DNA from: Alphaproteobacteria bacterium
Lineage (GTDB): Bacteria > Pseudomonadota > Alphaproteobacteria > SHVW01
Reading direction: 5' to 3'
NCBI GenBank assembly: GCA_016869645.1
Contig: VGDO01000051.1
Span: 1 to 32,000 of the forward strand
DNA: 32,000 nt
Made by a program: the position numbers and the translations under genes. Shown piece after piece: positions 7,725 through 15,660 of this stretch (positions are counted from its first letter, which is position 1; every line of letters begins with the position of its first letter). Below the pieces are notes generated by a model. The model saw only the letters and a program-made list of their open reading frames with translations, was not told the origin of the DNA and did no database searches.

Positions 7725-8963
7725 CTACTTCATGAAGTCCAGCAGCGACAACGACGACAGGCGCGCCAGCATCATGTATGACGCCTGCAACTGCAGCTGC
7801 TGTGCCGAAAGCGTTGTCATCGCCTCGCCCATGTCGAGGCTGTTGATCTGGTCGACGATGTCCTGATGATATATTTCCGCCGTCTCGTTCTCCGTGCGCA
7901 GGCCCTCGATCGACTTCTGTCTCGAACCCACCTTGGCCGCCGTCTGGGCGATTTCCGTGATCGCGTCGCCGGCCAGGCTTAGCGCTTCTTCAACCGCCGC
8001 CCGATCCAGGTCGGGCACGGTGGTCGCTGTCTCGACAATGCGCAGGGCCCGAATCAGCTTGGCAAAGCCGGGCTCCTCTGCAGTCACCTCCGCTTCGAGC
8101 GCCAAACCGTCACCGACCAGAGCCCGGGGCGCCGGCTCGCCGGGAATACCTCGGTAGTAGGCCTGGTCGGCCAGGTCGCCGTCGGGCGGGAGTTGTCGAA
8201 TATCGAGGTCCTCGATGGCCACGGGGCCGGCCGTCGACGTGTCGTCCACAGCGATGACCGGCGCCACGCCAGGGTCGTGCGGATAGACGCACACATGACC
8301 GTCGGCCGTCAGCAGCACGCGATCGATGCCGGTCTCGCCGCGCGCAAGCGCGCCTTGCAAGGCGTTCCGCAAAGCCCCGGCAATGTCCGCCTGCGTCGCG
8401 TCCGGTTCGACGTCGAACTCGACCGGAACGCCCGGCGCCGGTCCGACCCTGAGCGCAAGGTGCCCTGAGCTGCCAACGATGTCGGCGACTGACAGCCGCG
8501 TCATCCGTCCGAAGGCGACGGGCGCCCGATCGGAGGCAGCACCGGCAAACAGATACCTGCCCTCGAAGGTTGCGTTCAACCCCGACACGACCTGATCGAG
8601 CATAGTGCGGCTTTGGATGTTGAGCTGGTAGGAGTCCGAGCCCGGCGTGGCCATCCCGAGCGCCCTGACGAACAGCGCGCGAGCGCTTGCCGCGATATCG
8701 GCGAGCGCCGCGATCTGGGAATTCTGGGCCGTCAGCCTGCGTTCTGCGCCCTCGGCATTCTCGATGTAGATGCGCAGCTTTTCCACGTCCCCGTTGTCCC
8801 GCAGGAACCCGGCGGTTCTGCTGCCCAGTTCGCCGAATTTCAGATAGGCCTGACCGCTCGCGACCTTGGCCTGGAGAGCGGCGCCGTCGCCGGCCGCTCG
8901 CGCGCTCGATGCCACCAGATTGGCCATCTGCTGGCGGTCGGATATGCGGGAAATCGCAGTCAT
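7725..8963 (-). CDS. flgL: Flagellar hook-filament junction protein FlgL
   Basis: FlgL (hook-associated protein 3) forms the second junction layer between hook and filament. The 412 residues have the flagellin-like ends expected. The N-terminal helix contains ISDRQQMANLVASSARAA and the C-terminal helix contains TLSAQQLQLQASYMMLARL, and the protein ends LLDFMK. The start ATG at 8963 overlaps the stop TGA of flgK by four bases. The stop at 7725 overlaps the ribosome-binding site of fliW. The gene is therefore tightly coupled on both sides. The middle domain is longer than in enteric FlgL. Confidence 0.95.
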   Translation of the reverse strand: MTAISRISDRQQMANLVASSARAAGDGAALQAKVASGQAYLKFGELGSRTAGFLRDNGDVEKLRIYIENAEGAERRLTAQNSQIAALADIAASARALFVRALGMATPGSDSYQLNIQSRTMLDQVVSGLNATFEGRYLFAGAASDRAPVAFGRMTRLSVADIVGSSGHLALRVGPAPGVPVEFDVEPDATQADIAGALRNALQGALARGETGIDRVLLTADGHVCVYPHDPGVAPVIAVDDTSTAGPVAIEDLDIRQLPPDGDLADQAYYRGIPGEPAPRALVGDGLALEAEVTAEEPGFAKLIRALRIVETATTVPDLDRAAVEEALSLAGDAITEIAQTAAKVGSRQKSIEGLRTENETAEIYHQDIVDQINSLDMGEAMTTLSAQQLQLQASYMMLARLSSLSLLDFMK

Positions 8964-10696
8964 CGCACCACCGCCTGTTCGAGCTCATGGAGCATGTCGT
9001 TGACCACCGACAACAGCCGGGCGGCAGCGTTGTAGGCGTTCTGGTACTGAGTCAGCTCCGCCATCTCCTGGTCGATGTTGACGCCGCTCACGCCCGACAA
9101 ACGCGACCTAAGCACGTCGTTCAGCGCCGCCGCCTGATTGGCCTTGTCGGCCGCATCGCCGATCGACATGGCGAGATCGCCGACAATATTGGCCGCGTGG
9201 CCGACGAAGCTGGCGCGGCGCGCCGCCGACTGTCCATTCCGCGCGATCGTCAGATCGACCGGCGCCTCGAGTACGGCGACCAGGTGCTTCAACGTCGTAG
9301 GGTCTCCCGGCGCGAAGGCTTGTGCGCCGATGCCCACCTCGATCGCCGCCTGACTGGCTGGGGCCGTGGCGAGAAGTTCGGGCTGCGCCGCCAGGTAATC
9401 GCGCACCGACAGGTTCGACGCGTTCGTCCCTATGAGAAAATCGTTCAGACCGAGGAAATTCACCAGCGACTTGTCGGTGTCGGCCGCGGTCGCGACCGTG
9501 CCTGGCTCTACGACCGCCCAAGCCAGCGCCAACCGCCGGTTCGGATCCGTCGTTTCCAGATGCAGCCGGCCGTCGACGACGCGGGCTTCCGCGTTGTCCA
9601 GCCGGAAACGCGATGAGAACGCCGCAAGCGTCTCGGCAGCCCCGCCGGTGCAATCGTAAGTCGACACCACACGTCCTGCCGTGTCGACCGTCATGAACCT
9701 GATCGTGCCCGTGAAGGCGAACGTGTCGCCAGATGCGAAGGCGGCGCTGCCGTCGATCGCGGTTCGACCGACGGCGCTCGCGGCGTCGGCATAGGCGGCG
9801 TTGAGGCGGCCGATGAGCGCCAGGCTCAACGCATCGAGATAATCGAGCGTGTCCACGGTCAGGCCGTCGCGCACGGCGAGCAGCGCCCCGATGCGCCCGG
9901 TCGCCAGCTTCGCGGTGATGTCCTGGTCGTCCAGCAGGACGGCGGCATCGGGAACGCCCTCGGCGGACACGCCGAGTTCGTGGGCGACGGCGTCGACCAG
10001 AATGCCGCCCGCACCGATCAGGAGTTCGACCGAGCCGTCCGGACAATCGATTGCCCGCGCGCCGACGAGGTCGACCAGGGTTTCGACATCCCGGGCGCGC
10101 TGGTCCTGGAGCAGGCCGACGTCCTGCCCGAGCCCGAAGCCTGTGGCAATCGTCTTGTTGAGTTCCGCCACCCGTTGCGCGGCGGCATTCGCACCGGCAA
10201 CCGCTCTCTCGATTTCTTGCTGCGCCTCGCCACGCACGCCGGCCATGCGCGCGGACAGGTCGCGAACCGCCCGGGCGAAGCGGTCTGCAGCGGTCACCAC
10301 ATCGCGCTTGCGGCTTGCATCGCTGGGCACCGACGTCGCGGCCAGCAGGGCGTCGCGCAACTTCGCCAGAAGACTACCGAGATCCTGCCCATCGGCCGGC
10401 CGGCCCAGAATCGCGTCGATCGACCCGGCGAACTTGCCGAAGGTCTGGGCATAGGCCAGCGCTGCAGTCGAGCGATCGGCCTCGGCCTGCAGATACCGGT
10501 CGGCGAGGCGCGTGACCGCGGCGATGTCGACGCCGCCGCCGGTGCCGGGACCGAACGATCGGGCGGCCAGCAAAGGCGCTTTGCGCGCGTAGCCCGGGGT
10601 GTTGACGTTCGACACGTTGTTCGACAGCGCGCCAAGCGCCGAGTGGGTCGTCCGCAAGGCGCTGGCCGCGTTTGACAGTGCACCGATCAACGTCAT
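8960..10696 (-). CDS. flgK: Flagellar hook-associated protein FlgK
   Basis: FlgK (hook-associated protein 1) forms the first junction layer on the distal hook. The N-terminus has the axial signature ALSNNVSNVNTPGYAR within the first 35 residues. The C-terminus has ELTQYQNAYNAAARLLSVV, typical of FlgK. The 578 residues are normal for the family. The frame is open further upstream, but I chose the ATG at 10696 because the conserved MTLIGALSNAAS begins there and the only good promoter lies at 10735-10750. It heads the minus-strand run flgK-flgL-fliW-fliD-fliS. The ribosome-binding site is weak, the best stretch being GGACAAG. Confidence 0.96.
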   Translation of the reverse strand: MTLIGALSNAASALRTTHSALGALSNNVSNVNTPGYARKAPLLAARSFGPGTGGGVDIAAVTRLADRYLQAEADRSTAALAYAQTFGKFAGSIDAILGRPADGQDLGSLLAKLRDALLAATSVPSDASRKRDVVTAADRFARAVRDLSARMAGVRGEAQQEIERAVAGANAAAQRVAELNKTIATGFGLGQDVGLLQDQRARDVETLVDLVGARAIDCPDGSVELLIGAGGILVDAVAHELGVSAEGVPDAAVLLDDQDITAKLATGRIGALLAVRDGLTVDTLDYLDALSLALIGRLNAAYADAASAVGRTAIDGSAAFASGDTFAFTGTIRFMTVDTAGRVVSTYDCTGGAAETLAAFSSRFRLDNAEARVVDGRLHLETTDPNRRLALAWAVVEPGTVATAADTDKSLVNFLGLNDFLIGTNASNLSVRDYLAAQPELLATAPASQAAIEVGIGAQAFAPGDPTTLKHLVAVLEAPVDLTIARNGQSAARRASFVGHAANIVGDLAMSIGDAADKANQAAALNDVLRSRLSGVSGVNIDQEMAELTQYQNAYNAAARLLSVVNDMLHELEQAVVR

Positions 10697-10734
10697 GGTG
10701 ATTCTTGTCCATCCATGGATCGCTGGACAGACGA

Positions 10735-10750
10735 AGCAAATAGCATGCCA
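10735..10750 (-). promoter_or_regulatory. Sigma-54-type promoter for the flgK operon
   Basis: Read on the minus strand the site is TGGCATGCTATTTGCT, with GG and GC ten bases apart and the full TGGC-N7-TTGC core. Transcription would start near 10724 and give a leader of about 28 nt to the flgK ATG. The non-coding repeat at 10761-11097 begins only 11 bp behind it, in the place where an activator-binding site would be expected. Confidence 0.7.
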
Positions 10751-10760
10751 ACGATGCCGG

Positions 10761-11097
10761 GACTCCTTGACGTTCGGAGTGGAATTCGGAGGGGAACAGT
10801 AACGCGGAGCGGGCACGGCGCGACGGCGCTGCCGCCATGGAGGGAAAGGCTGGCGTCATTGCTCGGCACCTTGAAAAGAAAATCTTTCCGGACGCCGACA
10901 ACGATCGTCGGGTGGTATGCGCGCAATGCAGGCGGGCTTCCGCTGCGGAGCCCGCAGGGTCGCCAGGAATACTCTGGTGGCAAAGTTTTGGGGCGGCAGG
11001 TTGCTGCTGAGGCCCAGGTTTGTCGCGGACCTCGGCCGCATGGTCAGTTCGAAGGAGCGCGTGTCTCCCCAATTCCACTTGAAACGTCGAGGAGCCG
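10761..11097. repeat. Non-coding repeat with terminal inverted repeats, copy A
   Basis: This 337-bp stretch aligns along its full length with 21382-21714 in the same orientation, diverged but with long shared blocks such as GCCGCCATGG, ATTGCTC-GCACCTTG, GAATACT and CCGCATGGTCAGTTCG. Both ends are inverted copies of one sequence. The right end, read outward-in, is GGCTCCTCGACGTTTCAAGT followed by GGAATTGGGG, and the left end has GACTCCTTGACGTTCGGAGT followed by GGAATT. No frame codes for a recognisable protein; open frames in it are by-products of base composition. It looks like a MITE-type element or the wreck of an insertion sequence. It fills the gap between divergent flgK and motA. Confidence 0.75.
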
Positions 11098-11207
11098 ATA
11101 CCGGAAAGGCCGGAGCGTCATTTTGGTCGCTCGGCACCAGATTGGTCTAATTTGGTGGCGACTTTGCGATCTGGACAAGCAAAAAACCGTCAGACTTTCG
11201 GTCACGT

Positions 11208-11223
11208 TGGCATCGCGGTTGCG
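11208..11223 (+). promoter_or_regulatory. Sigma-54-type promoter candidate at motA
   Basis: The plus-strand site TGGCATCGCGGTTGCG has the full TGGC-N7-TTGC core with GG-N10-GC. It is oddly close to motA. Transcription would start near 11234, only about six bases before the ATG at 11240, so the GGAGAG ribosome-binding site at 11225-11230 would lie outside the transcript. Either motA is read from a nearly leaderless transcript, or the match is a chance one, or the real motA promoter lies further up. Confidence 0.45.
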
Positions 11224-11239
11224 CGGAGAGTTTCCTCCC

Positions 11240-12088
11240 ATGCTGTTCGGAATCGGCTTGATAATCGTGTTGGTTTGCGTGCTCGGCAGCTATGTCGGGA
11301 TGGGCGGCAAGCTCGGGGTTCTGTGGCAGCCTCTCGAGTATGTGATCATCCTGGGCGCCGCCATCGGCGGCTTCATCATCGGCAACCCCATGGCGATCTT
11401 GAAGAAGGCCGTCGGCGGCTTTACCGCGGCGATCAAGGGGCCCGCGCTCACAAAGCAGCATTATCTTGACGTGTTGTTGATGCTTTTCGAACTGCTCAAA
11501 TTGGCCAAGCAGAAGGGCGCGGTCGCTCTGGAGTCTCATGTCGAAAATCCGGATTCGAGCGACATTTTCGGTAAATATCCACGAATCTCGAAAGATCATC
11601 ACATCATGGATTTCATCCGGGATTATATGCGGATGCTGACTCTTGGCACCGACAACCCGAACGAAATTGAAAATGTCATGAACACGGAGATCGAGGCCCA
11701 TCACAAGGCCGACCACGCCGTCATTGCAGCGCTGACGAGCTTGGCGGATTCGATGCCTGCGGTGGGCATCGTCGCCGCCGTGCTCGGCGTGATCAAGACG
11801 ATGGGAGCGATGGACCAGCCGCCGGAGGTGCTGGGCAAGCTAATCGGTGCCGCGCTGGTCGGCACTTTCGCCGGAATCTTCTTCTGCTACGGCATGTTCG
11901 GTCCGATCGCCAGCGCCGCCGGCAAGGCGTTCGAGGCGGATTCCCGCATCTACGAGACGATCAAGGTCGCGATACTCGCACACATGCAGGGATATGCGCC
12001 AGCCCTTTCGATCGAGATGGCGCGCAAGTCGGTCGACGGTTCGCTGCGACCGGATTTCTACGAGATGGAAGCCGCACTCGCCAAATGA
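11240..12088 (+). CDS. motA: Flagellar motor stator protein MotA
   Basis: MotA is the four-pass inner-membrane subunit of the proton-driven stator that turns the rotor through FliG. The 282 residues include hydrophobic spans near 1-22, 33-50, 172-190 and 201-225. Key residues of E. coli MotA fall at the same numbers: Pro173 in DSMPAVG, Pro222 in MFGPIA and Glu98 in VALES. Position 90 is Lys instead of Arg, a conservative change at the stator-rotor interface. The ATG at 11240 is preceded by GGAGAG and begins the conserved MLFGIGLIIVL; the frame is open upstream through the repeat but that part is not conserved. motB, normally next to motA, is absent; an unknown small gene follows. Confidence 0.96.
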   Translation: MLFGIGLIIVLVCVLGSYVGMGGKLGVLWQPLEYVIILGAAIGGFIIGNPMAILKKAVGGFTAAIKGPALTKQHYLDVLLMLFELLKLAKQKGAVALESHVENPDSSDIFGKYPRISKDHHIMDFIRDYMRMLTLGTDNPNEIENVMNTEIEAHHKADHAVIAALTSLADSMPAVGIVAAVLGVIKTMGAMDQPPEVLGKLIGAALVGTFAGIFFCYGMFGPIASAAGKAFEADSRIYETIKVAILAHMQGYAPALSIEMARKSVDGSLRPDFYEMEAALAK

Positions 12089-12135
12089 CGCACAGGATCA
12101 GATTCTGACGGCGTCGACGAACGAGACATCGGACG

Positions 12136-12483
12136 ATGACCGACGGAGCAGCGCCAGCCCATCACATGCGAGAAGCCTGCCTGCGCAGCATTGCCGAAGC
12201 CATTCGAAAGGCGGACGACCAGTATCTCCGGACCAGCTACGTTCGCCTCGGCGAGTCGGTCATCGATGCCCTTCGCGAGGCCGGGTATGCGGTGGTGCCC
12301 CGAACGCCGACGACGGCCATGATGGCCGAGGGGCACCGGCGCATGATCTATGGCATCCACTCGGCCGGCACAGTCATCGAGGTGATGTTTTCGGCGATGA
12401 TCGAGGCCTGGGACGACGAAATGGCTCAATTGCGGCGCGTTGCGAGGATGCGGCAGCTCGCCGCACGCAGCCGCAAGCGCTGA
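12136..12483 (+). CDS. Conserved-looking hypothetical protein downstream of motA
   Basis: This 115-residue protein begins 47 bp after motA on the same strand. I do not recognise a family. The core from about residue 30 to 65, with YVRLGESVIDALREAGY and VVPRTPTTAMMAEGH, looks like a folded alpha/beta unit. The C-terminal third, with VIEVMFSAMIEAWDDEM, is helical and ends in a basic Arg/Lys tail. There is no signal peptide or membrane segment, so it should be cytoplasmic. The ribosome-binding site is weak. Codon use resembles its neighbours and the frame is intact. Co-transcription with motA is likely from spacing, but a flagellar role is only inferred. Confidence 0.6.
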   Translation: MTDGAAPAHHMREACLRSIAEAIRKADDQYLRTSYVRLGESVIDALREAGYAVVPRTPTTAMMAEGHRRMIYGIHSAGTVIEVMFSAMIEAWDDEMAQLRRVARMRQLAARSRKR

Positions 12484-12653
12484 CCCGTAGGTCCTCGCAC
12501 CGGTCTCAGCACCTGCCGTTCAAAGTATTCCAATTCGGAAGAGATCAGCATTGATCCGGTCCGGTGTTGTTCGTACGAGGAAACTCATCATCCATTATAC
12601 GGGATGGACAACGGGCGGCTGAATTCCCAACCTCAGCCGGTTCGGTGTCCGAG

Positions 12654-12689
12654 GCGCGGGGGATCTCTTTGGGGGAGAGGCCCCCGCGC
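12654..12689. terminator. Hairpin between convergent genes, possible terminator
   Basis: GCGCGGGGG at 12654-12662 pairs perfectly with CCCCCGCGC at 12681-12689. An inner CTCT at 12665-12668 can pair with AGAG at 12676-12679. It lies in the 271-bp gap where the motA unit (plus) and the fliG unit (minus) converge, so it could end both. There is no T-run on either side, which weakens the case for an intrinsic terminator. Nothing else is evident in 12484-12754. Confidence 0.4.
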
Positions 12690-12754
12690 TGAATTGACCG
12701 ACGCCACTATTCCGGCCTGGGCAGCAAGCGCTGCGTCGATCCTGCCGCTCATGC

Positions 12755-13105
12755 TCACGGCTTGGCGCACACGGCACGGGCGGCACCGTCGACCAAACAG
12801 ACCAAGCCAGTGCTAAGCGTGTAGCGCCGACGGTCGTATGTGCGAAACAGCATCCCGTTGCTGAACTTGACCCAGCCCGATGCCGTTTTTTGTGCCGTCA
12901 GCCCGTTGGAGAACTTGAAGTCACCCGCGGCCGTCGGCTCGATCGTCGTGCCGTCGGAAAAAATCAGCCCCCCGGTCGACGTGCGATCTGCCGTCGTTCC
13001 TGTCGTGCACTTGATCCGCCCCCCCGCAGTCTCGGCAGCGCACGAAAACGGTTCGGCAATGCGGAACAGGATCGCCGCAAGGACGGCTGCCTCAAGCGGC
13101 CCCAT
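12755..13105 (-). CDS. Secreted protein of five 16-residue repeats
   Basis: I know of no named family for this 116-residue protein. A hydrophobic N-terminus (residues 4-21) ending at SCA|AE suggests export. Residues 26-105 then divide without remainder into five 16-residue repeats beginning at T26, T42, T58, T74 and Y90. The middle three read TSTGGLIFSDGTTIEP, TAAGDFKFSNGLTAQK and TASGWVKFSNGMLFRT, giving a pattern T-[SA]-x-G-x-x-x-F-S-[DN]-G. The first and last repeats are degenerate. Such short F-S-N-G units suggest stacked beta hairpins. Four cysteines (22, 33, 103, 113) could form disulphides in the periplasm. It lies 28 bp behind fliG as the last gene of the operon. The ribosome-binding site is poor and the start is uncertain. 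Confidence 0.65.
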   Translation of the reverse strand: MGPLEAAVLAAILFRIAEPFSCAAETAGGRIKCTTGTTADRTSTGGLIFSDGTTIEPTAAGDFKFSNGLTAQKTASGWVKFSNGMLFRTYDRRRYTLSTGLVCLVDGAARAVCAKP

Positions 13106-13133
13106 GTCACTGGCGTCCGACCCGCCGTAGCGG

Positions 13134-14144
13134 TCATTCCACCATCTCGTTGCCTTCGCCCTCCTCCGGGATCTCGATGACGCCGCGGTTGATCAGTTCC
13201 TTCGTCGTCGTCACGATACGTCCCTGCGCCTCGTAGACGTCCTTGACCCGGACGGGCCCCATACTGTCGATCTCCTCTTGCAGGAGCTTGACCGCTCGCT
13301 CCGACATCGCAGAGAAGAACTGCTGACGCTGCTCCTGGCTGGCACCCTTGAGCGCCACCGCGAGCGCGTCCTTGTCGACTTCCCGCAGCACCGCCTGAAT
13401 GTCGGCCGCGGTCAGCTTTTTCAGATCCTCGAAGGTGAACATCAGGCTCTTGACCTTCTCGGCGCTGTCGGGCACCCGCTGCTCGATGATCTCCATGAGG
13501 CGGTTCAGATTGGGCCGGTCCATGTTGTTGAAGATCTCCGCCATGTTCTCGTGCGGATCCCGCTTCTGGGTTCGCCCAAGGGTGGCCATGAATTCGGTCC
13601 GCAGCGTCATTTCAACATCGTCCATGACCTCGCGCGAGATGGTTTCCATCTTCAACATCCGAATGACGACGTCGCGCGACAGGGCCTCGGGCAGCAGGGC
13701 GATGACGCGCGCCGCCTGTTCTGGCTTGATCTTCGACAGACACACGGCCACCGTTTGCGGATACTCGTTCTTCAGATAATTCGCGAGCACCGTATCGCTT
13801 ATGTTTCCCAGCTTTTCCCAAACTGTTCGCCCCGACGGACCGCTGATGTCCTGCAGGATTGCATCGACGCGCTCCGGATCCAGGACCTTCGACAGCAGTT
13901 TTTGGGTCGCGGCGATGGTTCCGACGACGGCGCCGCCGGACGACATCTGGTTGGCAAACTCCACGAACAGTCGTTCGACAACTCGGGCCTCGACCTTGCC
14001 GAGGTTAGACATCACCTGCGACAGATCGCGAATCTCGTCCTCGTCGAGCATGGAAAAGGTCTTCGCTGCGTAGTCCTCGCCGACCGCGAACATCATGATC
14101 GCAGCCTTCTCGGGGCCCGTCAGCTTGCCGAATTCCTTGATCAT
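13134..14144 (-). CDS. fliG: Flagellar motor switch protein FliG
   Basis: FliG is the rotor ring protein that takes torque from MotA. The 336 residues cover the N-terminal FliF-binding domain, the middle domain with the armadillo motif EYPQT at 127-131 (EHPQT in E. coli), and the C-terminal torque domain with MFTFEDL at 235-241. In the torque helix the charged positions are kept: Lys266 in ALKG, Arg283 in SERA, Glu290-Glu291 in place of the usual Asp pair, and Arg299 in GPVR. The ATG at 14144 has AGGTAGG upstream. A 97-bp gap separates it from the small membrane gene before it. The C-terminal tail is unusually acidic. Confidence 0.97.
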   Translation of the reverse strand: MIKEFGKLTGPEKAAIMMFAVGEDYAAKTFSMLDEDEIRDLSQVMSNLGKVEARVVERLFVEFANQMSSGGAVVGTIAATQKLLSKVLDPERVDAILQDISGPSGRTVWEKLGNISDTVLANYLKNEYPQTVAVCLSKIKPEQAARVIALLPEALSRDVVIRMLKMETISREVMDDVEMTLRTEFMATLGRTQKRDPHENMAEIFNNMDRPNLNRLMEIIEQRVPDSAEKVKSLMFTFEDLKKLTAADIQAVLREVDKDALAVALKGASQEQRQQFFSAMSERAVKLLQEEIDSMGPVRVKDVYEAQGRIVTTTKELINRGVIEIPEEGEGNEMVE

Positions 14145-14241
14145 CGCCTACCTCATCCGCATGTCTGCGATTCGCTACTACCAGTTCGACCGCCCGACTT
14201 TCGTGCGCAGCCGACCGTCTGCCGAGGCACCCGCGCGGCAC

Positions 14242-14496
14242 TCAGTGCTTTCCGCTCGCTTCGATTTCTGCTTTCAACTCGCTCCGGATCGTCTTCATCT
14301 CGCGATCCGCCTCCGTGAGCTGGTCGCACGCCAATCCTACCCTGGAGACCAACTCGGAATTGCCGGCCTCCAGTTCGCGCAGCTTGTCCTTCAGCTCTCG
14401 CACTTCGCCGCTGAACCTCATGTTCGACAGCATCAGCGCGACGATCATGACGGCGAGAACAACGGAAGCCGAAAGGAACACGAAGGTCACGGCCAC
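14242..14496 (-). CDS. Small membrane-anchored coiled-coil protein
   Basis: This 84-residue protein has one N-terminal membrane span (about residues 4-24, VTFVFLSASVVLAVMIVALM) followed by a charged heptad-rich helix with EVRELKDKLRELEAG. The expected topology is single-pass with the coil on one face of the inner membrane. I do not recognise a family. It starts one base after the stop of the FliL-like gene, so translation is probably coupled, and it precedes fliG. Its size and form suggest an accessory to the stator or switch, but that is inference from position only. Confidence 0.65.
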   Translation of the reverse strand: MAVTFVFLSASVVLAVMIVALMLSNMRFSGEVRELKDKLRELEAGNSELVSRVGLACDQLTEADREMKTIRSELKAEIEASGKH

Positions 14497-14497
14497 C

Positions 14498-14872
14498 TCA
14501 CTCGGCGTATATTTCCTGGAGCAAGACCTTGATGCGCTTGTGCGGCCTGACGAGGCGATCGATCTCGAGTTCGAGGCGTTCCCGGATCAGTCTGGCGTCG
14601 AGCGCTGCCAAAGTACCGGCCCGGCCGCTGGCCACAAACTCAAATGCCACCCAGAACACCTGATCGCGCACCCCGAACATCCTGCGATTGACTTCCGATT
14701 CGTCCTCCTCCGACGCAACCACGGAGACCTTGAGCGCCAACCGCTTGACTGCGCGGTCCGGTAGATGGACCAGCACGCGCGGCAACGGAATGACGATATC
14801 CTCCTCGCACAGGGCCGGGGCTGACGAGACGAACGCGGCCAACGCCGCTGCAGCCACAGGGCGAGCGTTCAC
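14498..14872 (-). CDS. FliL-like exported protein
   Basis: The 124 residues begin with what looks like a cleavable signal peptide (VAAAALAAFVSSAPALCEE) and continue with a FliL-type periplasmic domain. The LPDRAVKRLALKVSVVA strand corresponds to the 'ylkv-l-l' strand of FliL. A helix over MFGVRDQVFWVAFEF and the closing LVRPHKRIKVLLQEIYAE match the family's end. FliL normally is a single-pass membrane protein that surrounds the stator and supports torque. Here the membrane anchor seems reduced to a signal peptide. The ATG overlaps the motE stop by four bases. The alternative is an unrelated small periplasmic protein. Confidence 0.55.
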   Translation of the reverse strand: MNARPVAAAALAAFVSSAPALCEEDIVIPLPRVLVHLPDRAVKRLALKVSVVASEEDESEVNRRMFGVRDQVFWVAFEFVASGRAGTLAALDARLIRERLELEIDRLVRPHKRIKVLLQEIYAE

Positions 14873-15660
14873 TGGCCCGCCCGCTCGGCCAGTCCGGCGA
14901 TCTCACTGGCGAACGGCGACCGCAGGATCGCGCTCGCCATCTTGGGATCCATCTCCGCGACAATCTTGGCGCGCTGGTCGTCGGGCAGAACGTAGAGAAT
15001 TGCCGCCGCCTCGGACGCTTCGACCTGACCGAGCACCGCCGCCGCCCGCTTCGGCTTCATGTTTTGGTACACAGCCGCCGTCTTCTGGTTCCGCTGGTTG
15101 ACATCCTCGGCGATCTTGTTCGCCAGCCGTTTGATCGCCGCATCTTTTTCCTTGATCGCCGCTTCGCGCTCGTCCAGCGCCTTGCGGCGCGCCGCCAAAT
15201 CGGTCTCAACATCGTCGCGAATGGCTGCCTTTGCTCCTTCCAGATTCTTCTCGAACAGCGCAATCTTGCGCTCGAGCTCGGCTCGCGCCAACTCCAGCGT
15301 GCGCTCCCGCTCGGCTAGCTTACGTTCGCGAGTCTTGAGCTCTTGCGCCGTCTTGTAGGCGCGCCCGAGCACCTTGATCTGCTCCGGTGTCGCGTCCAGC
15401 GGATCGAAGTCTCCCACGTCGGAAATCGCGGCCAGAGGCGACGGCGGCACCTTGCGTTCGGCGTCGGCCATCCGTGGCGTGGTCGACGCGGCCTTGGCTT
15501 GCGGCGGCGCAGGCGTCGCCTCCTGAGCGGCGCTTGCCTGGGCCACCAGGGGTCGATTCTTGCCGACGGCGTCGGCCCCGAGCCAGGTTGCGACCGCCCC
15601 CAGCAAGGTGCTGACGACAAACGCCGGGACGAGCGCCCAGCGCAGCAGCTTCGCATTCAT
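14869..15660 (-). CDS. motE: MotE-type membrane coiled-coil protein with MgtE_N-like C-terminus
   Basis: The 263-residue protein has an N-terminal membrane span (about residues 8-29), a Pro/Ala-rich linker, a long charged coiled coil (about 105-200, including KTRERKLAERERTLELAR), and a compact C-terminal domain of the MgtE_N type with MKPKRAAAVLGQV and LPDDQRAKIVAEMDPKMAS. In rhizobia MotE of this build acts as a periplasmic chaperone for MotC; similar proteins occur beside fliM in many alphaproteobacteria. Starts and stops overlap by four bases with both neighbours, so it is in one translationally coupled operon from fliM to the FliL-like gene. The exported 427-residue protein at 23507-24790 is a possible client. 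Confidence 0.75.
   Translation of the reverse strand: MNAKLLRWALVPAFVVSTLLGAVATWLGADAVGKNRPLVAQASAAQEATPAPPQAKAASTTPRMADAERKVPPSPLAAISDVGDFDPLDATPEQIKVLGRAYKTAQELKTRERKLAERERTLELARAELERKIALFEKNLEGAKAAIRDDVETDLAARRKALDEREAAIKEKDAAIKRLANKIAEDVNQRNQKTAAVYQNMKPKRAAAVLGQVEASEAAAILYVLPDDQRAKIVAEMDPKMASAILRSPFASEIAGLAERAGQ

Noticed and set aside
10856..11137. Minus-strand frames of 85-93 residues inside both repeat copies, sharing short strings such as ELTMRPR and FQGAEQ
   Set aside because: The similarity follows from the shared DNA repeat; start sites differ, frames break elsewhere and the products do not resemble a folded protein.
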